Assembly (NCBI RefSeq): GCF_900113685.1
Contig: NZ_FOQG01000009.1
Coordinates: 1 to 64,000 of the forward strand
Reading direction: 5' to 3'
Length of the DNA: 64,000 nt
Source: Nocardioides psychrotolerans
GTDB taxonomy: Bacteria; Actinomycetota; Actinomycetes; Propionibacteriales; Nocardioidaceae
Position 1 is the stretch's first letter. Every line of letters begins with the position of its first letter. This document shows positions 46,768-55,905 of this stretch, one piece after another. The notes below the pieces were generated by a model. It was not told the origin of the DNA. It searched no databases and was given only the letters and a program-made list of their open reading frames with translations. The position numbers and the translations under genes were made by a program.

Positions 46768-47889
46768 ATGAAGCCGATCACCTCGTTGGTGACCCTGGTG
46801 GCACTGATCTCGACCGCAGCTCTCGCCGGGTGTGCCCCGCCGGAGGACGACGACACCGGCTCGGCCGCCAGCGCCGACGCTGCCGCGGCCACGTCGGTCG
46901 CCGACTTCGGGACCATGGACGACCTGATCTCCGCTGCGCAGGAGGAGGGCGAGCTCAACGTGATCGCCCTGCCGCCCGACTGGGCCAACTACGCCGAGAT
47001 CATCTCGACCTTCGCGGAAAAATATGACATCAAGGTGAACTCGGCCCAGCCCGACGCGGCCAGCCAGGACGAGATCAACGCGGCCGAGCAGCTCAAGGGC
47101 ACCGACCGCGCCCCGGACGTCTTCGACCTCGGCCAGTCGGTGGCGCTCGCCAACACCGACCTGTTCGCGCCCTACAAGGTCGAGACCTTCGACTCCATCC
47201 CCGAGGAGTTCAAGGACGCCGACGGCACCTTCGTCAACGACTACGGCGGCTTCATGTCGATCGGCTACGACTCGACGGTCGTCCCCGAGATCGACTCCCT
47301 CGAGGACCTGCTGGGCCCGGAGTTCAAGGGCAAGGTCGCTCTCAACGGCGACCCGACCCAGGCCGGTGCCGCGTTCAGCGGCGTCGTCATGGCCTCGGTC
47401 GCCAACGGCGGCTCCGCCGACGACATCGCCCCCGGCGTGGAGTTCTTCCAGAAGCTGAAGGCCGCGGGCAACTTCCTGCCCGTCGACCCCACCGCCGCGA
47501 CGATCGAGTCCGGCCAGACCCCGGTCGTCATCGACTGGGACTACCTCAACGCCGCCGAGGCCAGCAAGGTCGAGGGCTGGACGAGCTATGTCCCGGAGGA
47601 GGCCCCGATCGCGGGCTACTACTTCCAGGCCATCAACGTTGACGCGCCGCACCCGGCCGCCGCGCGCCTGTGGCAGGAGTTCCTCTACAGCGACGAGGGT
47701 CAGAACCTGTGGCTCGCCGGCGGTGCGCGCCCCGTGCGTGCCGACGCGATGGCCGAGGCCGGCACGCTGGACCAGGAGCTCTACGACGCCCTCCCGGAGG
47801 TCGCGGGCGAGCCGATCATCCCGAGCAACGAGCAGACCGAGGCGATGGCGGCCTACCTCGCCGACAACTGGGCGAAGGCCATCTCCTGA
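46768..47889 (+). CDS. ABC importer substrate-binding lipoprotein (polyamine/iron type)
   Basis: A 373-residue lipoprotein with lipobox ALAGC (Cys near 22). The mature part is a type 2 binding protein related to PotD and ferric-ion binding proteins (PPDWANYAEIISTFAEKY, VFDLGQSVALA, FKGKVALNGDP). The ligand cannot be read. TTGAGGAGGA lies just before the ATG. Two permeases and an ATPase follow in one operon. Confidence 0.85.
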   Translation: MKPITSLVTLVALISTAALAGCAPPEDDDTGSAASADAAAATSVADFGTMDDLISAAQEEGELNVIALPPDWANYAEIISTFAEKYDIKVNSAQPDAASQDEINAAEQLKGTDRAPDVFDLGQSVALANTDLFAPYKVETFDSIPEEFKDADGTFVNDYGGFMSIGYDSTVVPEIDSLEDLLGPEFKGKVALNGDPTQAGAAFSGVVMASVANGGSADDIAPGVEFFQKLKAAGNFLPVDPTAATIESGQTPVVIDWDYLNAAEASKVEGWTSYVPEEAPIAGYYFQAINVDAPHPAAARLWQEFLYSDEGQNLWLAGGARPVRADAMAEAGTLDQELYDALPEVAGEPIIPSNEQTEAMAAYLADNWAKAIS

Positions 47890-47913
47890 GCATGACCACG
47901 TGCTGACGAGCCC

Positions 47914-48819
47914 ATGACCATCACCGCGCCGCTGGCAGCAGCGGCACCGGACAGCGACCCCGGGAGGGGCCGGCGCCTGAGCGTCGGCCCCTCCCTGGGG
48001 CTGTTGCCGTTCCTGGTCTTCATCGGGATCTTCCTGGTGATCCCGACGGTCACCGTCATCGTCGGGGCCTTCCAGAGCGAGGCCGGTGGGTTCTCCCTCG
48101 AGAAGGTCCGCGCACTCGGCGAGGAGACCCCGCTGAGAGCGCTGCGCGAGAGCCTCGTGCTCTCCTTCACCTCGGCCCTCGTCGGCGCCGTGCTCGGCGC
48201 GCTGCTGGCCTACCTGGTCGTGACCGCGCCCCCCACCAGCATCCTGCGGCGGGCCGTCACCTCCATCTGCGGCGTGCTCGCCCAGTTCGGCGGGGTCACG
48301 CTCGCCTTCGCGTGGATCGCCACCCTGGGCTTCTCCGGCCTGCTGACCGACCTGATGGCCGACACGTTCGGCACCGACCCCAACGGCTCGAGCTGGCTCT
48401 ACGAGCTGCCGGGCCTGATCCTGGTCTACTCCTACTTCCAGATCCCGCTGATGGTGATCGTCTTCCTCCCGGCCCTCGAGGGCCTGCGCCCCCAGTGGCG
48501 CGAGGCGGCGGTCAACCTCGGCGCGACGACCCGTCAGTACTGGCTGCAGGTCGCCTTCCCCCTGCTCCGGCCGGCCTTCCTCGGCTCTGCGCTGCTGCTC
48601 TTCGCCAACGCGTTCGCCGCCTACGCCACGGCCGCCGCTCTGGTCAGCCAGGGAGCGCCGATCACCCCGCTGCTGATCCGCTCCGCGCTCACCAGCGAGA
48701 TCGTGCTCGGCCAGGCCAACTTCGGCTTCGCACTCGCGCTCGAGATGATCGTCGTGGTCGCGATCGTGATGGGGCTCTACGCCTGGCTGCTGCGTCGTAC
48801 GTCGAGGTGGCTCGGGTGA
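47914..48819 (+). CDS. ABC importer permease (PotB-like)
   Basis: A 301-residue protein with about six hydrophobic helices and the ATPase-docking loop WREAAVNLGATTRQYWLQVAFP. It precedes a partner permease gene that overlaps it by 4 bases (GTGA). Confidence 0.85.
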   Translation: MTITAPLAAAAPDSDPGRGRRLSVGPSLGLLPFLVFIGIFLVIPTVTVIVGAFQSEAGGFSLEKVRALGEETPLRALRESLVLSFTSALVGAVLGALLAYLVVTAPPTSILRRAVTSICGVLAQFGGVTLAFAWIATLGFSGLLTDLMADTFGTDPNGSSWLYELPGLILVYSYFQIPLMVIVFLPALEGLRPQWREAAVNLGATTRQYWLQVAFPLLRPAFLGSALLLFANAFAAYATAAALVSQGAPITPLLIRSALTSEIVLGQANFGFALALEMIVVVAIVMGLYAWLLRRTSRWLG

Positions 48820-49598
48820 TCGGCGCCTGGGTGTGGCGCGTGAGCCGGTGGCTGCTGCTGCTGGCGTTCGCGGCGTTCTTCCTGCTGCCCCTGGTGGCCC
48901 TGCTCGACTTCAGCACGACGATCCCGCGCACCGGCGAGCGCACGGGCGCCGCCTGGCAGAGCCTGCTCGAGGACCCACAGATGACCCAGGCGATCAAGAC
49001 CTCGCTGCTGCTGGCTCTGTTCACCGTCATCGGCATGGTCGTGCTGCTCGTCCCGACGATGATCTGGGTCAAGCTGCGGGTGCCGCGCGCCTCGCGGCTG
49101 GTGGAGTTCCTCTGCCTGCTGCCCCTGACGATCCCGGCCCTGGTGGTCGTCGTCGGCATCAAGAACGTCTATGCCTGGGTCACCTACCTGATCGGTGACT
49201 CCGCGCTGACGCTCACCTTCATCTACGTCGTCCTGGTGCTGCCCTACGCCTACCGGTCCATCGACGCGGCCCTCTCCTCCATCGATGCCGGGACCCTCTC
49301 GGAGGCCGCGCGCTCGCTCGGGGCCGGCTGGTTCACCGTGATCACCCGGGTGATCACGCCCAACATCTGGCCGGGGGTCCTGGGTGGAGCGTTCATCTCG
49401 GTGGCGCTCGTCCTGGGTGAGTACACCGTCTCGTCCCTGCTCAACTACGAGACCCTGCCCGTCGTCATCGTGCTGCTCTCCAAGAGCGACGCGCCCCAGT
49501 CGATGGCGGCCTCGCTCGCCTCGATTCTGTTCGCCGCCGCCCTGCTGGTGGTGCTGTCGTTCCTCGACCGCCGTCGGCGCACTACGGTCAGAAAGTAG
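48816..49598 (+). CDS. ABC importer permease (PotC-like)
   Basis: A 260-residue permease starting at GTG 48816, with six helices and the docking loop SEAARSLGAGWFTVITRVITP. Its stop codon directly abuts the ATPase start (TAG then ATG at 49599). Confidence 0.85.
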   Translation: MIGAWVWRVSRWLLLLAFAAFFLLPLVALLDFSTTIPRTGERTGAAWQSLLEDPQMTQAIKTSLLLALFTVIGMVVLLVPTMIWVKLRVPRASRLVEFLCLLPLTIPALVVVVGIKNVYAWVTYLIGDSALTLTFIYVVLVLPYAYRSIDAALSSIDAGTLSEAARSLGAGWFTVITRVITPNIWPGVLGGAFISVALVLGEYTVSSLLNYETLPVVIVLLSKSDAPQSMAASLASILFAAALLVVLSFLDRRRRTTVRK

Positions 49599-50678
49599 AT
49601 GTCCGTGACCCAGAGCTCGTCCCACAGCGCGCCCAGCACCGTCTCGCCCGGCCTCGCCGTCGAGATGACGGCGCTGCGGCGCACCTACGGCACCGTCAAC
49701 GCGCTCGACGGTCTCGACCTGCACCTCGACCCGGGCGAGATGGTGGTCCTGCTCGGTCCCTCAGGCTGCGGCAAGACCACTGCCCTGCGGATCCTCGCCG
49801 GCCTGGAGCGTCAGGACGCCGGCACGATCAGCGTCGGTGGCCGCGACCTGACGCACGTGCCCGCCAACAAGCGCGACATGGGCATGGTCTTTCAGGCCTA
49901 CAGCCTCTTCCCGCACCTCACCGTGCTCGACAACGTCGCCTTCGGACTCAAGCTCCGCGGACGCTCCCGCAAGGACCGTCGTCAGCGCGCCGGCGACATG
50001 CTCGACCTCGTCGGCCTGGGGGAGCAGAAGGCGCGCTACGCCCACCAGCTCTCCGGCGGGCAGCAGCAGCGCGTGGCGCTCGCCCGTGCCCTGGCGATCG
50101 AGCCCGCGGTGCTGCTGCTCGACGAGCCGCTCTCGGCCCTCGACGCCAAGGTGCGCGTTCAGCTGCGCGACGAGATCCGTCGGGTCCAGAGCGACGTGGG
50201 CACCACCACGCTCTTCGTGACCCACGACCAGGAAGAGGCGCTCGCGATCGCCGACCGCGTCGGTGTGATGAACTCCGGACGCCTCGACCAGATCGCGCCG
50301 CCCGCCGAGCTCTACTCCAGCCCCGCCACGAGGTTCGTCGGTGAGTTCGTCGGGCTGAGCAACCGGATCCCCGCGCAGGTCGACGGCGAGACGGCTGTCG
50401 TGCTCGACGCCCGGCTCCCGGTCCTGCCGGGGTCGGCCGCCGGCGCCGGTCTGGCCCTGGTGCGGCCCGAGTCGGTGTCGGTCGAGCCCGACGAGCACGG
50501 CCACGCGACGGTCGTGTCTGTCGCGTTCCTCGGGCCGGTCTCGCGCGCGACCCTCACGCTGGACGACGGCACCCTGGTCATGGCCCAGCTCGCCAGCGCG
50601 GCGGCAGGCGGCCTGGTCGTCGGCGGTCGGGTGCGCCTGCGGATCACCCCGTCGCCGGTGCTGGTCGTCGGCGCCTGA
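49599..50678 (+). CDS. ABC importer ATPase (PotA/FbpC-like)
   Basis: A 359-residue ATPase. It has Walker A GPSGCGKTT, Q-loop FQAYSLFPH, signature LSGGQQQR, Walker B LLLDEPLSALD and the switch His in VTHDQEEA. A TOBE-like domain fills the last 110 residues. It completes the operon begun at 46768. Confidence 0.9.
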   Translation: MSVTQSSSHSAPSTVSPGLAVEMTALRRTYGTVNALDGLDLHLDPGEMVVLLGPSGCGKTTALRILAGLERQDAGTISVGGRDLTHVPANKRDMGMVFQAYSLFPHLTVLDNVAFGLKLRGRSRKDRRQRAGDMLDLVGLGEQKARYAHQLSGGQQQRVALARALAIEPAVLLLDEPLSALDAKVRVQLRDEIRRVQSDVGTTTLFVTHDQEEALAIADRVGVMNSGRLDQIAPPAELYSSPATRFVGEFVGLSNRIPAQVDGETAVVLDARLPVLPGSAAGAGLALVRPESVSVEPDEHGHATVVSVAFLGPVSRATLTLDDGTLVMAQLASAAAGGLVVGGRVRLRITPSPVLVVGA

Positions 50679-50708
50679 GCCACGCAGAGCCGGGCTGCGG
50701 GGCCGACG

Positions 50709-50714
50709 TAGGCT
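50709..50714 (+). promoter_or_regulatory. Likely -10 element TAGGCT
   Basis: It ends 7 bases before the ATG at 50722. Confidence 0.45.
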
Positions 50715-50721
50715 GCCCGGC

Positions 50722-51318
50722 ATGAGTGGCGAGCTCGAGCCCGACCCGGCACGGATGCGTGTCTCCGACGCCCAGCGGCACGAGGTGGCGGAGATCCTGC
50801 GGGAGGCCGCCGGCGACGGGCGCATCGACCTCGGCGAGCTCGACGAACGACTCGAGGCGACCTTCGCCGCCAAGACCTACGCCGAGCTGGCGCCGATCAC
50901 CAGCGACCTCACGCCGGTCGTCGCTCCCGCTCCGTCCGCGCCGGCCATCAGGTCGCCGCAACCGGCCCGCTCCACCGAGCGCCGGGTGGCGATCATGAGC
51001 GGCTTCAAACGCTCGGGCACCTGGACGGTGCCCGAGCACCTGACCGTGCTGTGCGTGATGGGCGGGGCCGACCTGGACCTGCGCCAGGCGACGTACGCCG
51101 CCGACGAGGTGGTCATCACCGTCAACGCGATCATGGGCGGCGCCTCGATCGTGGTCGGCCCGCACACGCGGGTGATTCTCGAGGGCACCGGCATCATGGG
51201 CGACTACTCCGGCCCGTCAGGGCTGGTGGCCGCCGAGCTCGACGACACCTCACCGACCGTGCGGGTCCGCGGGGTCGCGATCTGGGGCGGAGTCTCGGTG
51301 GAGCGCAAGCACGGCTGA
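50722..51318 (+). CDS. DUF1707 domain protein with LiaF-like C-terminal region
   Basis: A 198-residue protein. The first 60 residues form a DUF1707 domain (MRVSDAQRHEVAEILREA, LGELDERLEATFAAKT). A Pro/Ala linker follows, then a beta-rich domain with CVMGGADLDLR and VNAIMGGASIVVGPHTRV, like the soluble part of LiaF-type envelope stress proteins. No membrane helix is present, so it is probably cytoplasmic. The function is unknown. Confidence 0.8.
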   Translation: MSGELEPDPARMRVSDAQRHEVAEILREAAGDGRIDLGELDERLEATFAAKTYAELAPITSDLTPVVAPAPSAPAIRSPQPARSTERRVAIMSGFKRSGTWTVPEHLTVLCVMGGADLDLRQATYAADEVVITVNAIMGGASIVVGPHTRVILEGTGIMGDYSGPSGLVAAELDDTSPTVRVRGVAIWGGVSVERKHG

Positions 51319-51362
51319 CCCGGAGACCGGACCAGCCGTGCTCGATGCTGTGAGCGGGCCGC

Positions 51363-52580
51363 TCAGGCGGGTTGCGCCGCAGCCTCTTCCTGCAGGGTGA
51401 GCACGCGACCCGCGTTCTCGCGGTCGATCGTGAGGTTCTCCCCGGTGCTGGGGTCGAAGAGGTGCATGGTGGCGGTGTCGACCCAGATCTCGGCCTCGTC
51501 GCCCTCGCTCACCTTGCTCGCGGCGTCCAGCGAGATCACCAGCTGCGTGCGCAGCGTCTCGCCGTCGAGGTCTCGCTCGAGCTGCTGGAGCTGCTCCTGG
51601 ACCTCGGGCGGTGCCTCGAAGGGGATGTAGCCGAAGGCCTCGCTGCCCAGCCACTCCACCACCTCGACCGTGGCCTTGAACGTGGACCCGGACGCCCTCT
51701 TGGACTCCTCGACGACCGAGGCGTCCTCGAACGCCTCGGGGCGGATGCCGGCGATGAGCAGTCCGCGACCGGCAGCCTTCTCGGCCTTGTCCGCCGGGAT
51801 CTCGACGCTGCCGAAGGGCAGCTCCACCGACGTGCCCTCGACGGTGGCCGGCAGGAAGTTCATCGGCGGGGAGCCGATGAAGCCGGCGACGAAGAGGTTG
51901 CCCGGGTTGGAGTAGAGCTCGCGTGGCGTCGCCAGCTGCTGCAGGATGCCGCGCTTGAGCACCGCCACGCGGTCGCCCAGCGTCATCGCCTCGGTCTGGT
52001 CGTGCGTGACGTAGACGGTGGTGATGCCGAGCTTCTTCTGCAGCCGCGAGATCTCGCTGCGCATCTGGCCGCGCAGCTTGGCGTCCAGGTTGGACAGCGG
52101 CTCGTCGAAGAGGAACGCGTCGGCGTCGCGCACGATCGCGCGGCCCATCGCGACCCGCTGGCGCTGGCCTCCGGAGAGGTTGGCCGGCTTGCGGTCGAGG
52201 TGCTCGTCGAGCTCGAGGGTCTTCGAGGCCGCACGCACCTTCTCATCGACAGTGGCGTCGTCGGCCTTGGCCAGTCGCAGCGGGAACGCGATGTTCTCGT
52301 AGACGGTGAGGTGGGGGTAGAGCGCATAGTTCTGGAAGACCATCGCCAGGTTGCGCTCCCGGGGCGCGAGGTCGTTGACCCGCCTGTCTCCGATCATCAT
52401 GTCGCCCGAGGTGATGTCCTCGAGCCCCACGATCATCCGCAGCAGCGTCGACTTCCCGCACCCCGACGGCCCGACGAGGATCACGAACTCCCCGTCGGCC
52501 ACGTCGATGCTGATGTCGTTGACGGCGGGAAAGCCGTCGCCGTACTTCTTGACGATGTTCTTCATCTGGATGGAAGCCAC
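51363..52580 (-). CDS. sugC: Trehalose-type sugar ABC importer ATPase
   Basis: A 405-residue ATPase. It has Walker A GPSGCGKST, signature LSGGQRQR, Walker B FLFDEPLSNLD and VTHDQTEA. A C-terminal regulatory domain of about 170 residues fits the MalK/SugC type. The gene is the last of four reading leftward (binding protein, permease, permease, ATPase) and starts 4 bases after the permease stop. The symbol rests on operon order and on the binding protein's resemblance to LpqY. Confidence 0.8.
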   Translation of the reverse strand: MASIQMKNIVKKYGDGFPAVNDISIDVADGEFVILVGPSGCGKSTLLRMIVGLEDITSGDMMIGDRRVNDLAPRERNLAMVFQNYALYPHLTVYENIAFPLRLAKADDATVDEKVRAASKTLELDEHLDRKPANLSGGQRQRVAMGRAIVRDADAFLFDEPLSNLDAKLRGQMRSEISRLQKKLGITTVYVTHDQTEAMTLGDRVAVLKRGILQQLATPRELYSNPGNLFVAGFIGSPPMNFLPATVEGTSVELPFGSVEIPADKAEKAAGRGLLIAGIRPEAFEDASVVEESKRASGSTFKATVEVVEWLGSEAFGYIPFEAPPEVQEQLQQLERDLDGETLRTQLVISLDAASKVSEGDEAEIWVDTATMHLFDPSTGENLTIDRENAGRVLTLQEEAAAQPA

Positions 52581-52584
52581 GAGG

Positions 52585-53418
52585 TCACCCCTTCACCGCG
52601 CCGGACGTCAGCCCGGCCACGATCTTGCGCTGGAAAATCAGGACGATGATGACGATCGGGATCGTCGCGATGACGGCTCCCGCGGCCAGCAGCGAGGCCG
52701 GCCGGTTGAACGGGTCCGCGCCGACGAAGAACGACAACGACGCCGGGATGGGCCTGGCCGCCTCGGTCGAGGTCAGGGTGATGCCGAAGACGAAGTCGTT
52801 CCACGCGAAGAAGAACGTGAGGATCGCCGCGGTAAAGACCCCGGGTGCCGCGAGCGGCACGATCACCTTGCGGAAGGCCTGCCACGACGTGGCGCCGTCG
52901 ACCTGGGCCGCCTGCTCGAGCTCCCAGGGGATCTCGCGGAAGAAGGCGGCCAGGGTCCAGATCGCCAGCGGCAACGTGAAGGACATGTAGGGGATGATGA
53001 GACCCGGCCAGGTGTCGTAGAGGCCGACGGCGCGCCACATGTCGAACAGCGGGCTGACCAGCGCGACCACCGGGAACATCGCGATCGCCAGCGCCGTCGT
53101 CAGCACGAGCTTCTTGCCACGGAACTCCAGGCGGGCGATGGCGTACGCCGCCAGGGTCGCGAGGATCACCGACAGCGTGGTCGAGATCAGGCTGATGCCC
53201 AGCGAGTTGATGATCGCCCGACGGAACTGGTCGTTGCCCCAGGCGTCGCGGTAGTTGTCGAAGCCGGCGAAGGCCCCGTCTGCGGGGAAGAAGCCCGGGC
53301 TGCCGTTGGTGACCGCGACCGCGTCCTTCAAGGACAGCGAGACGATCCACACCACCGGCAGCAGGCACCACACGAGGATCAGGCCGACGCCGACCACGAG
53401 TCCGACCCTCTGCTTCAT
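52585..53418 (-). CDS. sugB: Sugar ABC importer permease (SugB-like)
   Basis: A 277-residue permease with six helices and the docking loop EQAAQVDGATSWQAFRKVIVP. The ATG at 53418 has GGAG 8 bases upstream and lies 5 bases after the previous stop. Confidence 0.8.
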   Translation of the reverse strand: MKQRVGLVVGVGLILVWCLLPVVWIVSLSLKDAVAVTNGSPGFFPADGAFAGFDNYRDAWGNDQFRRAIINSLGISLISTTLSVILATLAAYAIARLEFRGKKLVLTTALAIAMFPVVALVSPLFDMWRAVGLYDTWPGLIIPYMSFTLPLAIWTLAAFFREIPWELEQAAQVDGATSWQAFRKVIVPLAAPGVFTAAILTFFFAWNDFVFGITLTSTEAARPIPASLSFFVGADPFNRPASLLAAGAVIATIPIVIIVLIFQRKIVAGLTSGAVKG

Positions 53419-53423
53419 GGCGT

Positions 53424-54389
53424 TCACTCCTCTCCTCGTGCCTTGGCCAGGTCGACCCGGAACAGCTTGACGATCAGGAACGCCACCAGCAGCACCGAGA
53501 GGAACAGCAGGACCGAGAGGGCCGAGCCCATGCCCAGCTGGAACTGCTCGATGGTCTGGCGGTAGACGAGGAACGAGATCGACTCGGTGCCCACGGCCCC
53601 GCTGGTCATCACGAAGATGTTGTCGAAGATCCGGTAGGCGTCGAGGGCGCGGAAGAGCACCGCGACCATGATCGCCGCGCGCATGTTGGGCAGGATCACC
53701 CGCCACAGCCGCTGCCACCACGTGGCGCCGTCGACCTTGGCGGCCTCGATCATGTCGTCGCTCACCTGGGCCAGGCCCGCGAGCAGCAGCAACGACATGA
53801 ACGGCGTGGTCTTCCAGATCTCCGAGACCATGATGGCGATGACGGCCGGCGTGGTCTCGCCGAACCAGTTGAACGAGTCGCCGATGCCCGGCAACCAGCC
53901 GTTGATGAAGCCGTTCTGGTAGGTGAACGCGAACTGCCAGGCGAAGCCGGAGACCACGGTGATGATGCCGTAGGGGATCAGGATCGAGGTCCGGATGAGG
54001 CCCCGGGCGAAGACCACGCGGTGCATCACCATCGCGAAAGCGAAGCCGATGACCAGCTCGATGCCGACCGTGACGACCATGTAGAGCACGGTGACGCCGA
54101 TGTCGCGCCAGAAGAGGCCGTCGGTCAGTGCCGTGACGTAGTTGTCGATGCCGATGAACGCGCGGTCCTCGGGGGAGGTCAGCGAGTAGGTGTAGAACGA
54201 CAGGTAGAGCGCGCGCAGGATGGGGAACGCCGTGACCAGCAGCATGATCACCACGGCGGGCGCGACCAGCCGCTGCGCCAGCCGCTGCTCCTGACGGGCC
54301 CGGTCGGAGACCTCCGGCCGGTCGGCCTTGCCCGGGGAGGGCTTCTCCCGCTGCTGGTCGTCGCGCACGGGGGGCGCCACGGCGCTCAC
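53424..54389 (-). CDS. sugA: Sugar ABC importer permease (SugA-like)
   Basis: A 321-residue permease. A charged 40-residue N-terminus precedes six helices; the docking loop is EAAKVDGATWWQRLWRVILP. Its ATG overlaps the binding-protein stop by 4 bases, so the pair is coupled. Confidence 0.8.
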   Translation of the reverse strand: MSAVAPPVRDDQQREKPSPGKADRPEVSDRARQEQRLAQRLVAPAVVIMLLVTAFPILRALYLSFYTYSLTSPEDRAFIGIDNYVTALTDGLFWRDIGVTVLYMVVTVGIELVIGFAFAMVMHRVVFARGLIRTSILIPYGIITVVSGFAWQFAFTYQNGFINGWLPGIGDSFNWFGETTPAVIAIMVSEIWKTTPFMSLLLLAGLAQVSDDMIEAAKVDGATWWQRLWRVILPNMRAAIMVAVLFRALDAYRIFDNIFVMTSGAVGTESISFLVYRQTIEQFQLGMGSALSVLLFLSVLLVAFLIVKLFRVDLAKARGEE

Positions 54390-55726
54390 AGGAGGGCCTC
54401 GGAGCGCAGGACCGCACGCAGGTAGTCGGCCGAGTCAGCGGGCGTCGAGTCGGGGTCGACCTCGGTCGGGGAGTGCCACGAGGCCTGGATCGCTCCCGAG
54501 ATCAGGTTGTAGTAGGCGCTCTTGGGTCGCGGGGCGCCCGACTCGAGGCTCTCCTGGAAGAGCGTCAGCAGGCTGGGGTCGAAGGCGTCGATGAGCTCCT
54601 GGTCGTCGTAGACGGACTGGCGCGAGGGCATCAGGCCGTCGTTGACGGCGAGCTGCTTCTGGGCCTCCGGCGACGACACGCACCGTGCGGCCTCGAAGGC
54701 GAAATCTTTGTTGTCGGTGAACTCGCCGACCGCGATGTCGATGCCGCCCACGGGCGGCCGCGACTCCTCGCCCTCGACGGTCTGCGGGTAGCGGGCCCAG
54801 CCCAGGTCATCGAACTGCTCCTGGGTGAACGCACCGCCGTCGGTGGGCTCGTAGTTCTTGTAGACGAAGGTCCAGTTGGTCATGAACTCACCCGGTCCCT
54901 CGAACATGAAGGGAAGGCTGGTGCCCTCGCGCGAGACCGACAGGTCGGGCTGCGCTGCGCCCGAGTCGGCGAGCTCCTGGACGACGGTGGCGGCCGCACG
55001 GCCCGCCTCCGAGTCGATCTCGACCTCGGCGTCGCTCCCGGTCTCGGTGGCGGAGACGATCTCGCCTCCAGCGCCGGCGACGAGCGAGTTGATCCAGACC
55101 ATGTAGGCCTCGTAGCGGTCGGCCTGCACGCCCACGGTGCCGCCCTGGCTCGCAGCGGCATCGATGACCTGCGACCACGTGACCGGCTGGCTCATGTCGA
55201 GACCGGCAGCCTCGGCCAGCGATTTGCGGTACCAGAGCACCTGGGTGTTGGCCCACTGCGGTGCGGCGTAGACGCCGTCGTCCCAGCGGACGGTCTCGGC
55301 CGGCCCGGAGAGCACGTCGTCGTCGAGGACCTCGGCAGCGAGGTCCTCGGGCCATTGCGCGATCCAGCCGGCGTTGGCGAACTCCGGCACGAAGACCGGG
55401 TCGAGGCTCATCAGGTTGGTCTCGGAGTCCGAGGCGGCGAGCCGACGGGCCAGCTGGGTGCGCTGGTCGGTGGCACCGGTCGGCAGCAGCTGGATCTCGA
55501 TGTCGTAGTCGTCGGTGCTGCACGCGGCGGCCAGCTCGGTGAGCGTGGCCTGTCCGTCGGGGTTGATGTACCAGTTGAGCGTCGGCTTGTCCGAGCCGTT
55601 GGAGCACGCGGCCAGGAGGCCGCAGGTGAGCGTCGCGACGGCCACCGCGGCGACCCCACGGGATCGTCGTCGTGCTGGGCGGGATCTGGCGCCCCGCCTC
55701 GGAGAGCGTGTCGGGGGTGGCGTCAT
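54386..55726 (-). CDS. lpqY: Sugar-binding lipoprotein (LpqY-like)
   Basis: A 446-residue lipoprotein. An Arg-rich start and hydrophobic signal lead to lipobox LLAAC. Features recalled from mycobacterial LpqY recur in order: QLARRLAASD near residue 100, WAxxxxLWYRKSL, a segment with AYMVWINSLVAGAGG, and GGIDIAVGEF. LpqY-SugABC recovers trehalose released during cell-envelope glycolipid turnover in mycobacteria. Whether trehalose is the ligand here is inferred. GGAAGGGA precedes the ATG. Confidence 0.8.
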   Translation of the reverse strand: MTPPPTRSPRRGARSRPARRRSRGVAAVAVATLTCGLLAACSNGSDKPTLNWYINPDGQATLTELAAACSTDDYDIEIQLLPTGATDQRTQLARRLAASDSETNLMSLDPVFVPEFANAGWIAQWPEDLAAEVLDDDVLSGPAETVRWDDGVYAAPQWANTQVLWYRKSLAEAAGLDMSQPVTWSQVIDAAASQGGTVGVQADRYEAYMVWINSLVAGAGGEIVSATETGSDAEVEIDSEAGRAAATVVQELADSGAAQPDLSVSREGTSLPFMFEGPGEFMTNWTFVYKNYEPTDGGAFTQEQFDDLGWARYPQTVEGEESRPPVGGIDIAVGEFTDNKDFAFEAARCVSSPEAQKQLAVNDGLMPSRQSVYDDQELIDAFDPSLLTLFQESLESGAPRPKSAYYNLISGAIQASWHSPTEVDPDSTPADSADYLRAVLRSEALL

Positions 55727-55760
55727 GACGTCCCTTCCGCATCGGCGCGACCCAGGTCTG

Positions 55761-55777
55761 AGAGTGGCCTGAGTCAC
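55761..55777. promoter_or_regulatory. Candidate operator, copy 1
   Basis: AGAGTGGCCTGAGTCAC has the near-palindromic core GTGGC-CTGA-GTCAC. It matches the site at 55842 at 15 of 17 positions. It lies 35 bases upstream of the lpqY start. Confidence 0.5.
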
Positions 55778-55841
55778 AGGTCTAGTCCTACCAGGGGGGT
55801 AGAGCACGTAACCACCAGTGCCCCGTCAGCCGGTCTCCACT

Positions 55842-55858
55842 AGAGTGACCTGCGTCAC
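55842..55858. promoter_or_regulatory. Candidate operator, copy 2
   Basis: AGAGTGACCTGCGTCAC contains the exact 5+5 palindrome GTGAC-CTGC-GTCAC. It overlaps TAGAGT (55841-55846), a possible -10 of the rightward ATPase gene. Confidence 0.5.
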
Positions 55859-55905
55859 TTCACAACGGATCGTCCGGCACGTACCTGCCGGTGAAGGAGC
55901 AGAAA

